A stretch of DNA of 64,000 nucleotides from Sphingomonas sp. IBVSS2 (GCF_002127225.1 NZ_NFUR01000001.1:1592-65591); one strand, 5' to 3'. Shown: positions 45,893 through 55,544, counted from the first letter of the stretch. Notes: generated from the sequence alone by a model not told the origin. Numbers and translations: made by a program.

Positions 45893-48800
45893 ATGATCGA
45901 AGCAACGGCGTTTAGGAAGGTTCTGGCCAGCAGCACGGCTTTCGCGGCCATGGCGATCGCGCTGCCGGCCTGGGCGCAGACCAGCGATCCGGAGACGCCC
46001 CAGGCGGCTGCCCAGGCGGCTCCTGCCGCCGAGGAGGGCGAGATCCTCGTCACCGGCACCCGCATCCGCCGCGACGGCTTCCAGGCCCCGACGCCGCTCA
46101 CCGTGCTGACCCAGCAGGATATCCAGAACACGTCGCCGACGAACAACATCGCCGACTTCGTCAACCAGATGCCCCAGCTCGCCGGCTCGACCAAGCCGGC
46201 CAATTCGCGCCTCAACCTGTCGAACGGCTCGGCGGGCATCAACGCGCTCAACATGCGCAACCTGGGCGAAGGCCGGGTGCTGGTCCTGCTCGACGGCCGC
46301 CGCTCGGTCGGCTCCACCATCTATGGCTGGGTCGACATCAACACCATCCCGCAGGCGCTGGTCGACCGCGTCGAGGTCGTCACCGGCGGCGCTTCGTCGG
46401 CCTATGGTTCGGACGCTGTCTCGGGCGTGGTGAACTTCGTCCTCAACAAGAAGCTCGACGGCCTGAAGATCGAGGCCGATACCGGCATCACCACCTATGG
46501 CGATGGCGGCAATTACTCGGCCAGCATCGCGGGCGGCAAATCCTTTGCCGGCGGCCGCGGCCACATCCTGCTCAGCGCCAACATCGCGCACCAGGACGGC
46601 ATCTTCGAGGTCGGCGACGACCGCGAGTGGAATCACACCGGCTATGTGCGCATCCAGGATCCCAACTGGACGAGCACCAGCACGACGCCGCAGTTCATCA
46701 CCACCCGGCGCCAGATCGGCGCGGCGAACTCGACGCCCGGCGGCCTCATCACCGGCTCGGCCGGCGGCTCCGCGAATGCGCTGCGCGGCCTGTATTTCGG
46801 CTATGGCGGGGCAGTGAACACCTTCGACTATGGCAGCTTCGCCTATCCGGCGTTCACCCGGGCGTCCGGGTCGTCGGCGCCGAGCCTCGTCCAGGGCGGT
46901 TCCTGGCAGGTCAATGATTCCGGTACCCGCATCGGCCTGATGCCGAAGGACGATCGCTGGGGCGTCTTCGGCCGGCTGAGCTACGAGGTCGCGGACGGCG
47001 TCGAGCTCTTCGCCGAAGGCTCGTACAACCGGCAGAAGGTGTTCTTCAACGCGGGCCCGAACCTGTCGACCGGCATCGCGATCAACACCACCGGCTGCAC
47101 CACCGTTCCGGTCCCCGTGACCTGCAACGCCTTTGCGCTCCAGTCGCTCGGCGCGGCGCGGCTTGCCGGCGTCACCGGCCTCACGCTGGCGACCACCGCC
47201 GCCGACCTGCCGTTCCGCGCGATCGCCAACGAGCGCAAGGTGCAGCGCTATGTCGTCGGTGCCGAGGGCAGCTTCGAGGCGTTCGGCAGGCCGGCGCACT
47301 GGGACGTCTATGCCCAATATGGCCGTTCCGACCTGCGCGAGCAGCTCCGCAACATCATGAACCTGACCCGCATGGCGAATGCGACCAACGCCGCCTTCGC
47401 CCCGGCCGGCAATGCGCGCGGCTATACGACCGGCTCGATCCAGTGCCTGATCAACGTCGATGCCATTACGACCAACGACGATCCGAACTGCGTGCCGCTG
47501 AACCGCATGGGCGTGGGCGTCGCCAGCCAGGATGCGATCAACTATGTGCTGGGCAACCCCTATCGCGACCAGGTGATGGAGCAGTTCGTCGCCGGCACCA
47601 ACTGGTCGGTCACGCCGTTCGCCACCTGGGCGGGCGATGTGAGCGTCTCGGTCGGCGGCGAAGTCCGCAAGGAGAAGATCCGCGGCACCGTGCCCAAGGA
47701 ATTCCAGCCGATCGTGACCACCACCGGCACGACCAACGCATGGTCGGTGGGCAACTATCTGCCCTTCACCGGCGAATATAGCGTGAAGGAAGCCTATCTC
47801 GAGACGGTGGTGCCGCTGGGCTTCGGCCTCGAATTCAACGGCGCCGTCCGGGCTACCGATTATTCCAACTCGGGCTATGTCACCACCTGGAAGCTCGGCG
47901 CGACCTGGGCGCCGATCCCGGACATCCGTTTCCGCGTGACCCGTTCGCGCGACATTCGCGCGCCCAATCTGAACGAGCTGTACCAGGCCGGCACCGCCAA
48001 CAGCGATTCGGTGCGCAATCCCAAATACACCTCGGACGGCCTGAACGGCCCGGCGACCTGGGGCTATTCGGGCCTGACCACGGGCAATCCGAACCTGCTT
48101 CCGGAAATCGCCAATTCCTGGAACATCGGTGCGGTGGTCTCGCCGCGCTTCCTGCCGGGCTTCACGGCGTCGGCCGATTATTTCCGCATCAACCTGGCGG
48201 GGGCGATCGACTCGATCAGCGCGCAGGAAATCGTCAACCGCTGCTCCGACGGCAATACGGTCTATTGCGCGGCGATCACCAACGACCCGGTCCGTTCGCT
48301 GCCGGGTGCGCCGTACCTGCTCATCCGCAGCCAGCCGTTCAACTTCGTGCGCAAGCTGGTGCGCGGCATCGACTTCGATGCGGCCTATCGGATCCCGCTG
48401 GGTGCCGCGAGCACCTTCACGCTGAAGGGCGTGGCGACGCGCTATATCGAGAACCTCTCCGATACCGGCATCGCCGGCAGCGTGGCCGTGAACACCGTTG
48501 GTGCGAACGGCGGCCAGGCCAGCACGCCGACCTGGATCTTCCGCGGCAGCGCGACCTACGAGACCCAGACCTTTTCGGCCACCGTCACCGGCCGCGGCGT
48601 CAGCGCGGGCAAATATGTCGCCAACGGCATCGAGTGCACCAGCGGCTGCCCGGTCTCGACCACCAACTTCCCCACCTATGACAACAACCGCGTCTCGGGC
48701 CTGTTCTACGTCGACCTCAACCTGACGCAGACCGTGCCCTTCGGCGGCAACCAGGCGCAGTTCTTCATCAACGTCACCAACCTGTTCAATCGCTGGCCGC

Positions 48801-48895
48801 TGCTCGTGCCGGAAACCGGCATGGCGGCGAACACCACCTATTCGGACATGCTCGGCCGCCAGTTCCGCGCGGGCATCCGCATCAGCCTGAAGTGA
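45893..48895 (+). CDS. TonB-dependent receptor (complete)
   Basis: A 1000-residue outer-membrane receptor. A signal peptide (about 1-28, ending ALPAWAQ) precedes the TonB box region [13 protein letters not shown]. The plug (about 60-190) has [18 protein letters not shown] and [23 protein letters not shown]. The barrel follows, with a typical penultimate [13 protein letters not shown] strand before [10 protein letters not shown]. It ends in Leu-Lys, not the canonical aromatic residue. The substrate is unknown; its place between ampG and serine hydrolase/PLP genes suggests peptides or murein fragments. It diverges from ampG with a 261-base regulatory gap. Confidence 0.9.
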   Translation: MIEATAFRKVLASSTAFAAMAIALPAWAQTSDPETPQAAAQAAPAAEEGEILVTGTRIRRDGFQAPTPLTVLTQQDIQNTSPTNNIADFVNQMPQLAGSTKPANSRLNLSNGSAGINALNMRNLGEGRVLVLLDGRRSVGSTIYGWVDINTIPQALVDRVEVVTGGASSAYGSDAVSGVVNFVLNKKLDGLKIEADTGITTYGDGGNYSASIAGGKSFAGGRGHILLSANIAHQDGIFEVGDDREWNHTGYVRIQDPNWTSTSTTPQFITTRRQIGAANSTPGGLITGSAGGSANALRGLYFGYGGAVNTFDYGSFAYPAFTRASGSSAPSLVQGGSWQVNDSGTRIGLMPKDDRWGVFGRLSYEVADGVELFAEGSYNRQKVFFNAGPNLSTGIAINTTGCTTVPVPVTCNAFALQSLGAARLAGVTGLTLATTAADLPFRAIANERKVQRYVVGAEGSFEAFGRPAHWDVYAQYGRSDLREQLRNIMNLTRMANATNAAFAPAGNARGYTTGSIQCLINVDAITTNDDPNCVPLNRMGVGVASQDAINYVLGNPYRDQVMEQFVAGTNWSVTPFATWAGDVSVSVGGEVRKEKIRGTVPKEFQPIVTTTGTTNAWSVGNYLPFTGEYSVKEAYLETVVPLGFGLEFNGAVRATDYSNSGYVTTWKLGATWAPIPDIRFRVTRSRDIRAPNLNELYQAGTANSDSVRNPKYTSDGLNGPATWGYSGLTTGNPNLLPEIANSWNIGAVVSPRFLPGFTASADYFRINLAGAIDSISAQEIVNRCSDGNTVYCAAITNDPVRSLPGAPYLLIRSQPFNFVRKLVRGIDFDAAYRIPLGAASTFTLKGVATRYIENLSDTGIAGSVAVNTVGANGGQASTPTWIFRGSATYETQTFSATVTGRGVSAGKYVANGIECTSGCPVSTTNFPTYDNNRVSGLFYVDLNLTQTVPFGGNQAQFFINVTNLFNRWPLLVPETGMAANTTYSDMLGRQFRAGIRISLK

Positions 48896-48902
48896 TCGTC
48901 GT

Positions 48903-48932
48903 GCCGGCTCCATCCGCCGTGATGGAGCCGGC
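48903..48932 (+). promoter_or_regulatory. RNA hairpin that buries the next gene's Shine-Dalgarno
   Basis: GCCGGCTCCATC (48903-48914) pairs perfectly with GATGGAGCCGGC (48921-48932) around a six-base loop. The start codon of the serine hydrolase is the next base (48933), and its GGAG (48924-48927) lies in the right arm. No T-run follows, so this is more likely translational control or a processing hairpin than a terminator. Confidence 0.7.
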
Positions 48933-50102
48933 ATGATCGCCGCCGCGCTCCTGCTCGCGGCGGCATCGGACCCGGTTGCCGCGGTCCGGGTAACGTTCAA
49001 TGCGGGGGGAGAGATGTCGGTCAGCGCGAAAGGGCTGGCCGACATTTCCGCATCCAGGCCGGTTACCGCCGACGATCCCGTGCGGATCGCTTCCATCTCC
49101 AAGCTGGTCGTCGCGATCGGCGTGATGCGGCTGGTCGAGCAGGGCAGGGTCGATCTCGATGCCGATGTCTCGCGCTGGCTCGGCTGGAAGCTGCGCAATC
49201 CGGCCTTTCCCGACGCGCCGATCAGCCTGCGCCTGCTGCTCTCGCATCGCTCCAGCCTCACCGACCGGGTCGATTATGTCCTGCCCCTCGATGCGGATAT
49301 GCGCGCGGTGCTGGAGGACCCGAAGGCCTGGGACGCCAGCCATGCCCCCGGCAGCTGGTGGGCCTATACCAACTTCAACTTCCCCGTGATCGCCGCAGTG
49401 ATGGAGCGCGCCACCGGCGAGCGGTTCGACCGGCTGATGGACCGCCTGGTCTTCGCGCCCATGAAGCTCGATGCCTGCTACAACTGGGCGAGCTGCCGGC
49501 CCGGAACCGCTGCCCGTGCCGTCGTCCAGTATCGCGGGCGCGTTGCCACCAAGGACGACAATCGCGGCTCGGCGCCGGCATGTCCGGTCACCCCGGCGCG
49601 GGACGGCGGCTGCAACCTGGCCGCCTGGCGCCCGGGCAGCAACGGCGCGATCTTCTCGCCCCAGGGCGGGCTGCGCATCTCGGCACGGGGACTGGCGCGG
49701 ATCGGCCGCATGTTCCTCGGCGGCGGCCGGCTCGACGGGGCGCGCATCCTGCGCCCCGCCTCGGTCCGCATCCTGGAGACGCCGCTCTGGACCTGGGATG
49801 GCCATGACGGCGATGTCGGCGGCGATATCTCGGTCGCGGTGCCCAGCGCCGGCGCCACCTGCGGCTATGGACTGGCGATGATGTTCACCGCCACCGGCGC
49901 CCCGGGCTGCCGTGACGATCCGTTCGGCGACGGCCGCAGGCGCTTCGGCCATTCGGGCGATGCCTATGGCCTCAAATCCGGCCTGTGGATCGATCGCGCC
50001 GCCGGCACGGGCGTCGCCTATTTCGCCACCGATGTTCCGGATGTGCCGGGGAAACGATCGGCCTATACGCCGACGGAGGAATCGCTCGCCCATCCGGAGT
50101 AG
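48933..50102 (+). CDS. Beta-lactamase-fold serine hydrolase
   Basis: A 389-residue serine hydrolase with a weak exported-looking start ([14 protein letters not shown]). Motifs are SISK (Ser54-Lys57), [15 protein letters not shown] with the Tyr-x-Asn pair, and [11 protein letters not shown] replacing KTG. Four Cys residues in the middle ([19 protein letters not shown]) could form disulfides and argue for the periplasm. Family members act as esterases, DD-peptidases or D-amino-acid amidases. It is followed four bases later by the threonine-synthase-like gene and preceded by a hairpin that hides its ribosome site. Confidence 0.84.
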   Translation: MIAAALLLAAASDPVAAVRVTFNAGGEMSVSAKGLADISASRPVTADDPVRIASISKLVVAIGVMRLVEQGRVDLDADVSRWLGWKLRNPAFPDAPISLRLLLSHRSSLTDRVDYVLPLDADMRAVLEDPKAWDASHAPGSWWAYTNFNFPVIAAVMERATGERFDRLMDRLVFAPMKLDACYNWASCRPGTAARAVVQYRGRVATKDDNRGSAPACPVTPARDGGCNLAAWRPGSNGAIFSPQGGLRISARGLARIGRMFLGGGRLDGARILRPASVRILETPLWTWDGHDGDVGGDISVAVPSAGATCGYGLAMMFTATGAPGCRDDPFGDGRRRFGHSGDAYGLKSGLWIDRAAGTGVAYFATDVPDVPGKRSAYTPTEESLAHPE

Positions 50103-50106
50103 CATC

Positions 50107-51348
50107 TTGCGCCACGACGCCAATCTGACGACCGACCGTCCCACCTTCGTCACCCATCTCGAATGTTCGATGACCGGCGAGCGCTACGAGGCGGACCGGC
50201 TGCACGGCCTTTCCCGCGCCGGCCGGCCGCTGCTGGTGCGTTACGACCTTGCGGGCGTGAAGGCCGCGCTGCCGAGGGAAGCGCTCGCCGGCCGTCCCGC
50301 CGACCTGTGGAAATATCGCGAGCTGCTTCCCGTCCGGCGGACGGAGAATCTGGTCAGCCTGGGCGAGATCGCCACGCCGATCATCCCGCTCGACGGGCTG
50401 GCGCGCGAGGCCGGGGCGAGCCATCTCTGGGTCAAGGACGAGGGGCGCCTGCCCACCGGCTCCTTCAAGGCGCGCGGGCTGGTCATGGCGATCGCCATGG
50501 CGAAGGAACTGGGCGTCGCCACCATCGCGATGCCGACCAACGGCAATGCCGGTGCGGCGGCGGCCGCCTATGCCAGCCGGGTGGGCATCGAGTCGGTGAT
50601 CTTCTGCCCGGCGGACACGCCCGAAGTGAATGTGCGCGAGATCGCCGCCCAGGGAGCGCGCGTCTATCGGGTCAACGGGCTGATCGACGATTGCGGCAAG
50701 CTGGTGGGCCGGGGGGCGAAGGAGCGGGGGTGGTTCGATCTCTCCACGCTCAAGGAGCCGTATCGCATCGAAGGCAAGAAGACGATGGGCCTCGAGCTCG
50801 CGGAGCAGCTCGGCTGGGAGCTGCCCGATGCGATCTTCTATCCCACCGGCGGCGGCACCGGCCTGATCGGCATGTGGAAGGCCTTTGCCGAGATGGAGGC
50901 GCTGGGCTGGATCGGCGCGAAGCGTCCGCGGATGATCGCGGTGCAGGCCGAAGGTTGTGCGCCGATGGTCCGCGCCTTCGAGGTGGGGGAGCGCCATGCG
51001 ACCCGGTGGGAGGATGCGCACACCATCGCGATGGGCATTCGCGTGCCGCAGGCGGTGGGCGATTTCCTGATCCTCGACGCCGTCCGGGAAAGCGGCGGCG
51101 TGGCGATGGCGGTGAGCGACGAGAGCATCGCCCGGGCAGTCGACGATGCGGCGCGCAAGGATGGGCTGCTGCTCTGCCCCGAAGGCGGCGCGACGCTGGC
51201 GGCGTGGCGCAAGGCCCTGGCCGAGGGGCTGGTCTCGCCGGAGGAGAAGGTGGTGCTGTTCAACTGCGCGACGGGACTGAAATACCCGCTCGCCGATCAA
51301 TCGAAGATGCTCGACAAGGATGGGCCGATCGATTTCGGAGCGCTCTAG
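50107..51348 (+). CDS. Threonine-synthase-like PLP enzyme (fold type II)
   Basis: A 413-residue PLP enzyme. The Schiff-base Lys lies in LPTGSFKARGLVMA (about 120); the phosphate loop is PTGGGTGLIGMWKAF. Threonine synthases make Thr from O-phosphohomoserine, and the N-terminal THLECSMTGERYEADRLHGLSRAG is typical of the relevant subgroup. The start is TTG 50107: GGAG at 50097-50100 lies six bases upstream, and a later ATG (50170) would remove conserved residues. Adjacent peptide/serine-hydrolase genes leave open a catabolic dehydratase role. Confidence 0.82.
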   Translation: MRHDANLTTDRPTFVTHLECSMTGERYEADRLHGLSRAGRPLLVRYDLAGVKAALPREALAGRPADLWKYRELLPVRRTENLVSLGEIATPIIPLDGLAREAGASHLWVKDEGRLPTGSFKARGLVMAIAMAKELGVATIAMPTNGNAGAAAAAYASRVGIESVIFCPADTPEVNVREIAAQGARVYRVNGLIDDCGKLVGRGAKERGWFDLSTLKEPYRIEGKKTMGLELAEQLGWELPDAIFYPTGGGTGLIGMWKAFAEMEALGWIGAKRPRMIAVQAEGCAPMVRAFEVGERHATRWEDAHTIAMGIRVPQAVGDFLILDAVRESGGVAMAVSDESIARAVDDAARKDGLLLCPEGGATLAAWRKALAEGLVSPEEKVVLFNCATGLKYPLADQSKMLDKDGPIDFGAL

Positions 51349-51959
51349 ATCGGGGCCTCATATTCTCCCCCGTCATCCAGGGGAGGACGCTGCCCGGCCA
51401 GGCTCCGGAACGTTATCGACCAGCGCGGCGCGCCCATCGGCGCGATGCTGTGCTCCCAGCGATGCCGCGCCTCGCCATGGAGATGATAGGCCCCGCGCGG
51501 CGCCAGCGGCAGCTCGGCCCGATCGAACTTCCCGTCCGTGCGCCGCCGGCGCAACCGCAGCACCGCGGGCGCGCCGAGCGATATGCCGACGATATGTTCG
51601 AACACCGGCCGGTCGCGATGCCAGCCGATGCCGGCGCCCGGGTCATAGCGGATGGCCAGCGCCTGGACGAGCGCATCCGCCTCCAGCCCGGCCAGTGCGG
51701 CGGCGCGGGCGCGCAGCGGCAGCAGCCAGTCGGGGATCGCTTCGGTTTCGGCAAAGCTCGAATCGGTGAAGTCGTAGCGCCAGCCGAAACTGCGCGTCAG
51801 CCGCTTGCCCTGCCATTGCCGAAAGCGGAACGGTGCCAGCCCGGCTGCGTCGACAAACCGAATCAGATCGGCTTCTTCGCGCGGGCCAAGGATATTCTTC
51901 GCCTGTTCGATGCCGCGGGGCAGGGACTCTTCGAAAAGCGCGGGAAACAAAGGGGACAC
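51345..51959 (-). CDS. AlkB-like 2-oxoglutarate/Fe(II) dioxygenase
   Basis: A 204-residue AlkB-superfamily protein. Iron ligands are HxD in GIGWHRDRPVFEHIVGISLG and the distal His of HRWEHSIAPMGAPRWSITFRSL, whose Arg residues bind 2-oxoglutarate. SFGWRYDFTDSSF matches the nucleotide-recognition lid. Such enzymes reverse N-alkyl damage on nucleic acids by oxidative demethylation. The only workable start is GTG 51959, with no clear ribosome site. It diverges from the ArsR-type regulator across 141 bases and may be regulated by it, though that is unproven. Confidence 0.88.
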   Translation of the reverse strand: MSPLFPALFEESLPRGIEQAKNILGPREEADLIRFVDAAGLAPFRFRQWQGKRLTRSFGWRYDFTDSSFAETEAIPDWLLPLRARAAALAGLEADALVQALAIRYDPGAGIGWHRDRPVFEHIVGISLGAPAVLRLRRRRTDGKFDRAELPLAPRGAYHLHGEARHRWEHSIAPMGAPRWSITFRSLAGQRPPLDDGGEYEAPI

Positions 51960-52100
51960 TGGCGGGATATGGGAACCCCGTCTAAGTTCTTCCAGCCGGG
52001 GATACCTTCATACTCGAATGGAATTCCTTTGTCTTTCCCGCAAGATAGCGGTTGCAACCGGCGTTGCGGCGCCCTAGCTGTTCGCCCCGTGAAGAACGAA

Positions 52101-52409
52101 ATGATCGCCGTGGTCGATCGCGCCTCGTCGTTCCTGAAGGCGCTGTCGGGTCGAAGCCGTTTTCTGTTGCTGTGCCACCTTCTCGATGGCGAGAAGTCGG
52201 TGGGCGAACTCGCGCGCCTCACCGGCGCGCGCGACACCGCCGTGTCGCAGCAGCTCGCGCTCCTGCGTCGCGAGGGGATGGTCGCCGCGCGCCGCGACGG
52301 CCAGATGATCTTCTATTCGCTGGCCAGCGACGAGGCGCGGCACATGCTGGAAGCGATGCACAGCCTGTTCTGCCGCGCCGATGCGGCTCAGGAAACCGTC
52401 CCGGCATAG
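52101..52409 (+). CDS. ArsR-family repressor of BigR/SqrR (persulfide-sensing) type
   Basis: A 102-residue winged-helix regulator: SVGELARLTGARDTAVSQQLALLRREGMVAARRDGQMIFYSL is the HTH and wing. Two Cys residues, C25 (LLLCHLLDGE) and C91 (HSLFCRAD), sit where BigR/SqrR sense reactive sulfur by forming a di- or polysulfide link. No arsenic or metal-site Cys pair is seen. No sulfide:quinone reductase or persulfide dioxygenase gene is near, which is unusual. The ATG at 52101 is preferred over GTG 52089, which lacks a ribosome site. The 3' end overlaps pfkB by 22 bases. Confidence 0.85.
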   Translation: MIAVVDRASSFLKALSGRSRFLLLCHLLDGEKSVGELARLTGARDTAVSQQLALLRREGMVAARRDGQMIFYSLASDEARHMLEAMHSLFCRADAAQETVPA

Positions 52410-53311
52410 AGCCGTTCCACATCTTCCTTGCGGGCCAGCTCGGTCGCGGGAGTCATCAGCGTCGCCGCGCCTGCGGCGATGCCGTAGCGCAGCGCTTCCT
52501 CGATCCCCTTGCCTTTTGCCGAGGCGAGGATGATGGCCGCCACCATCGAATCCCCGGCGCCAACCGTACCCTTGGCTTCCACGGGGATCGCTGGCAGGCG
52601 CAGTTCCTGATCCTTGCCAACCAGGAGCGCCCCGCGTTCGGCAAGCGAGATCACCACCAGCTCCGCAAAGCCGCGATCGTGCAGCGCGCGCGCCGCCGCC
52701 ATCTCGTCCGCCGCGCCGGCGATTTCGCGCCCGAGCAGGTCCGCCGCCTCGCGCAGGCTCGGCTTGATCAGCCATGCCCGGGCGCCTTCGCACGCAGCCA
52801 GCGCCGGCCCTGACGTGTCGATCGCCAGCTTCACGCCCGCCGCATGGCAGCGTTCCGCGATGCGCTTCAGGATCGCCGGGTCGCAGCCCGGCGGCAGGCT
52901 GCCGCTCACCACGATATGATCCGCGTCCGCCACGCCGAACAGCGCGTCGAGCAGCCTGGTCTGCTCGTCCGTGCCGAGTTCGGGGCCCGGCAGCACGAAG
53001 CGATACTGGTCGCCCGGCCGGCCCTCGTCGACGGTGAAGCTCTGGCGGGTCGTGCCGGCGATCGGCACCGGCAGGATCGGCACCCGTTGTTCCTCGAGCA
53101 ACGAGACGATCGTTGCGCCGGTAGGCCCACCGCTGGGGAACACTGCCATCGCCCGGCCGCCGAGATGCGTCACCACCCGCGCCACGTTGATCCCGCCGCC
53201 ACCCGGATCGAAGCGCGGCGCGGTGCATCGCAGCTTGTGCCCGGGGCGCACCTTCTCGGTGCAGGTGGTCACGTCGAGCGCCGGGTTGAGCGTCAACGTC
53301 GCAATCGTCAT
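52388..53311 (-). CDS. pfkB: 6-phosphofructokinase II (PfkB-type ribokinase family)
   Basis: A 307-residue sugar kinase with strong similarity to E. coli Pfk-2 (309 residues): GHKLRCTAPRFDPGGGGINVAR (N-terminal substrate loop, about 25-45), DQYRFVLPGPEL, VVSGSLPPG and catalytic TVGAGDSMVAA with the Asp base near residue 258. It phosphorylates fructose-6-phosphate; 1-phosphofructokinase or tagatose-6-phosphate kinase are alternatives in this family. It overlaps the AAA-kinase gene start by four bases, forming a two-gene unit with it. Confidence 0.88.
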   Translation of the reverse strand: MTIATLTLNPALDVTTCTEKVRPGHKLRCTAPRFDPGGGGINVARVVTHLGGRAMAVFPSGGPTGATIVSLLEEQRVPILPVPIAGTTRQSFTVDEGRPGDQYRFVLPGPELGTDEQTRLLDALFGVADADHIVVSGSLPPGCDPAILKRIAERCHAAGVKLAIDTSGPALAACEGARAWLIKPSLREAADLLGREIAGAADEMAAARALHDRGFAELVVISLAERGALLVGKDQELRLPAIPVEAKGTVGAGDSMVAAIILASAKGKGIEEALRYGIAAGAATLMTPATELARKEDVERLYAGTVS

Positions 53312-54312
53312 CCGCGCGTCCGGTCCAGCGCGGCGCGCGCGGCGGCGACGATCAGCTCCTGCGGGCGGTTCACGCGGATGCGATGCCAATGGATCTCGCC
53401 TACCGAGCGGCGCGACTGCTCGCGCACCACTGCCTCCGTCGCGTCCGAGGCGTCGTTCGTGCGCGCGTTGACCCGGGCGATCCGGTCGCGCTCGGGCGCT
53501 TCCAGCCAGATGCCGGTAAAGGCCGCCCGATAGCGATCGGCCAGCGCCTCGGCCACGTCGCGTTCGCTGCGGCTCATGAACACCGCGTCGAGGATCACGC
53601 TGTTGCCGCAGGCGAGGTGATCGTCGGCGGATTCGAACAGGGCTTCATATGTTTCGTCGTCATTGTGACGCGTATAATGCCTGGGCGGCAGCCTGGTTTC
53701 CGGGCTCACGCCGGCCAGGCGCTTGCGGAACACGTCGGAGCGCAGCACGCGGGCGCCGGGGAGGCGGCCGATGCGGCTGCCGAGCAACCGCGCCAGCGTC
53801 GACTTGCCGGTGCCCGAAAGCCCGCCGATCACCACCAGCCGCGGCCTGGCGGGCGCGAGCAGGCTGTCGGCCAGTTCGGCGTCGCCGTCCGCGCTCGCGC
53901 GCAGCGAGAGGTAGAGTGGGAGCAGCGACCAGCCGGCGGCGCCCTGCGGCGCGATGTCGAGATAGCGGTTGGCCAGCGTGTTCGCTTCGCCCGCCATGCC
54001 GCCGCGCATCACTTCCAGCACGGGCCTGGCGAAATCGTGGAGCAGGTCCGCCGGCTCGCCCATCACCGCGCGCACCCGGCCGGCGGCGATGCGGCGGGCG
54101 ATCGAATCCTGGTGGCGGGCAAGCTCGTCGCGCTGGGCATCGCTGGCCGCAGCGAGCGCGAGCATTTTCCGAAAGGCCGCGCCGTCCCCCTTTGGCGATG
54201 CGGCGTGGCGCGCGGCAATATGGTCGGCAAGGGCGTGCAACTGGTCCGTGTCGAGATCGCCGGCCAGCAGCGCCTCGAAGCTTGGTTCCTGGCTCGCGGC
54301 CACCGCCGCCAT
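53308..54312 (-). CDS. AAA kinase with eroded aminoglycoside-phosphotransferase half
   Basis: A 334-residue protein. The C-terminal half is a complete P-loop kinase: VVIGGLSGTGKSTLARLLGSR (Walker A, about 161-180), VLRSDVFRKRLAGV and ILDAVFMSRSERDVAEALA. The N-terminal half matches the phosphotransferase domain of the usual ~500-residue bifunctional family (FEALLAGDL..LADHIAARHA, later EANTLANRYLDI..LPLYLSLRA). The catalytic HGDLHxxN segment is missing: only a short GRVRAVMGEPADLLHD link remains. So the kinase may have become a one-domain enzyme. Cotranscribed with pfkB; substrate unknown. Confidence 0.8.
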   Translation of the reverse strand: MAAVAASQEPSFEALLAGDLDTDQLHALADHIAARHAASPKGDGAAFRKMLALAAASDAQRDELARHQDSIARRIAAGRVRAVMGEPADLLHDFARPVLEVMRGGMAGEANTLANRYLDIAPQGAAGWSLLPLYLSLRASADGDAELADSLLAPARPRLVVIGGLSGTGKSTLARLLGSRIGRLPGARVLRSDVFRKRLAGVSPETRLPPRHYTRHNDDETYEALFESADDHLACGNSVILDAVFMSRSERDVAEALADRYRAAFTGIWLEAPERDRIARVNARTNDASDATEAVVREQSRRSVGEIHWHRIRVNRPQELIVAAARAALDRTRG

Positions 54313-54367
54313 CGTTCCACCCCTTGTTCCGGATCCTTCGAATCAGCCCTAGCATGAGTTTTCTGAA

Positions 54368-54385
54368 CGATCTTGGACAAGATCG
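54368..54385. repeat. 18-bp palindrome between xylanase and AAA-kinase genes
   Basis: CGATCTTG (54368-54375) and CAAGATCG (54378-54385) with GA between. It lies just past the xylanase stop codon. It could be a weak terminator hairpin (no T-run) or a protein site near the AAA-kinase promoter. Confidence 0.5.
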
Positions 54386-54391
54386 ACCTAA

Positions 54392-55528
54392 TTATCGTGC
54401 CGCGGCGCCCGCAAAGGCATCGCGGATCACGCCATGGAGCGCCTTGGGCCGATATTCCGCATCATAGGGCGTCGCGCGCTGCCGCGTCCCGTCCCTGCGC
54501 GGGGTGAAGCCGTTCAGCCAGGTGAAGCGGTCGCACATGCCCCAGGCCAGCACGTCCCTGAGCTGCGGATAGGAGAACAGGATCTCGAGATAGGCCGCGG
54601 CATAATTGGCGATGATCCCGTCGCGGATCTTCGCATCGGTCGGCAGCGCCTTGTCGTTCACGTCGAATTCGGTGATGGCCAGCTTGTAGCCCATCTGCAC
54701 CGCGCCATCGAGGAAGCTGCGCCAGGGCTTTTCCTGCCGGCTCACCAGCGCGCCCACCGTGGCGCCCTCGGTCAGCCCAATATGCGATTGCACCCCCAGC
54801 GTGTCGCACGGGATGCCGCGCTTGCGGAACCCCTCGAGCAGCTTGAGCACGCCGGTGCGGTGCCCTTCGTTGCCGGGCTCCCAGCTCATGTAATCATTGT
54901 AGACCAGCTCCACTCCCGGCGCATGTTCGCGCGCGGTGTGATAGGCGAAGTCGAGCATCGCCTCGGTCCCGCCGAACGCCCTGGACAGCGACGAGGTGCG
55001 CAGCGCGCCCGTGCCTTCCTCCACCGTCTCGTTGACCACGTCGAAGCTGGTGACCCGGTTCGCATAGAGCTTGCAGAGCGTGCGGATGTGCGTGCCCAGG
55101 ATGCGCTCGGCTTCCTTTGCCGGGGTGGCGCCGAAATCATGGTCGTTCAGCCATTTCGGGAAATATTGCGTCTTGTGCCACAGCAAGGTGTGGCCGCGCA
55201 TCGCCATGCCGTTGGCCTCGGCATAGTCGAGCATGTCGGAGAAATGGTCGAGGTTGAAGGTCTTGGCATCCGGCCGGATCGCCTGCCACTTGAACTCGTT
55301 CTCGGGCACCAGGATGCCGCAGTCGCGCTTCAGCAGCTCGGCATATCTCGGATTGGCGAAGGAGCCACGATCCGCGCCCGGCGGGCTCCAGGAAAAGCAG
55401 GAGCCGAAGCGCATGCCCTTGGTCTTCGCCACCGCGTTCAGCCCCTCCACCGCCTGGGCGAAGGCAGGGCAGGGCAGCGCCAGCGCGGCGCCCGCGCCCA
55501 GCAACCCACGGCGTGTCAGTTCGATCAT
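54392..55528 (-). CDS. Secreted endo-1,4-beta-xylanase, GH10
   Basis: A 378-residue GH10 xylanase. The start IELTRRGLLGAGAALALPC carries a twin-Arg-like TRRGLL signal. The catalytic pair is E167 (acid/base, SFDVVNETVEEG) and E287 (nucleophile, LAITEFDVND), with conserved GHTLLWHKTQYFPKWL and VQSHIGL. It cuts the beta-1,4-xylan backbone in the periplasm or outside. It is 16 bases after manD in one leftward unit and shares the locus with GH67 alpha-glucuronidase and a TonB receptor. Confidence 0.95.
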   Translation of the reverse strand: MIELTRRGLLGAGAALALPCPAFAQAVEGLNAVAKTKGMRFGSCFSWSPPGADRGSFANPRYAELLKRDCGILVPENEFKWQAIRPDAKTFNLDHFSDMLDYAEANGMAMRGHTLLWHKTQYFPKWLNDHDFGATPAKEAERILGTHIRTLCKLYANRVTSFDVVNETVEEGTGALRTSSLSRAFGGTEAMLDFAYHTAREHAPGVELVYNDYMSWEPGNEGHRTGVLKLLEGFRKRGIPCDTLGVQSHIGLTEGATVGALVSRQEKPWRSFLDGAVQMGYKLAITEFDVNDKALPTDAKIRDGIIANYAAAYLEILFSYPQLRDVLAWGMCDRFTWLNGFTPRRDGTRQRATPYDAEYRPKALHGVIRDAFAGAAAR

Positions 55529-55544
55529 CGCAAGCCTCTCCCGC

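Noticed and set aside
45686..49261. 1191-codon open frame on the minus strand opposite the TonB receptor
   Set aside because: It is the antisense shadow of a clear receptor gene in GC-rich DNA; the product is an Arg/Ala/His-rich string with no domain and spans the ampG promoter gap.
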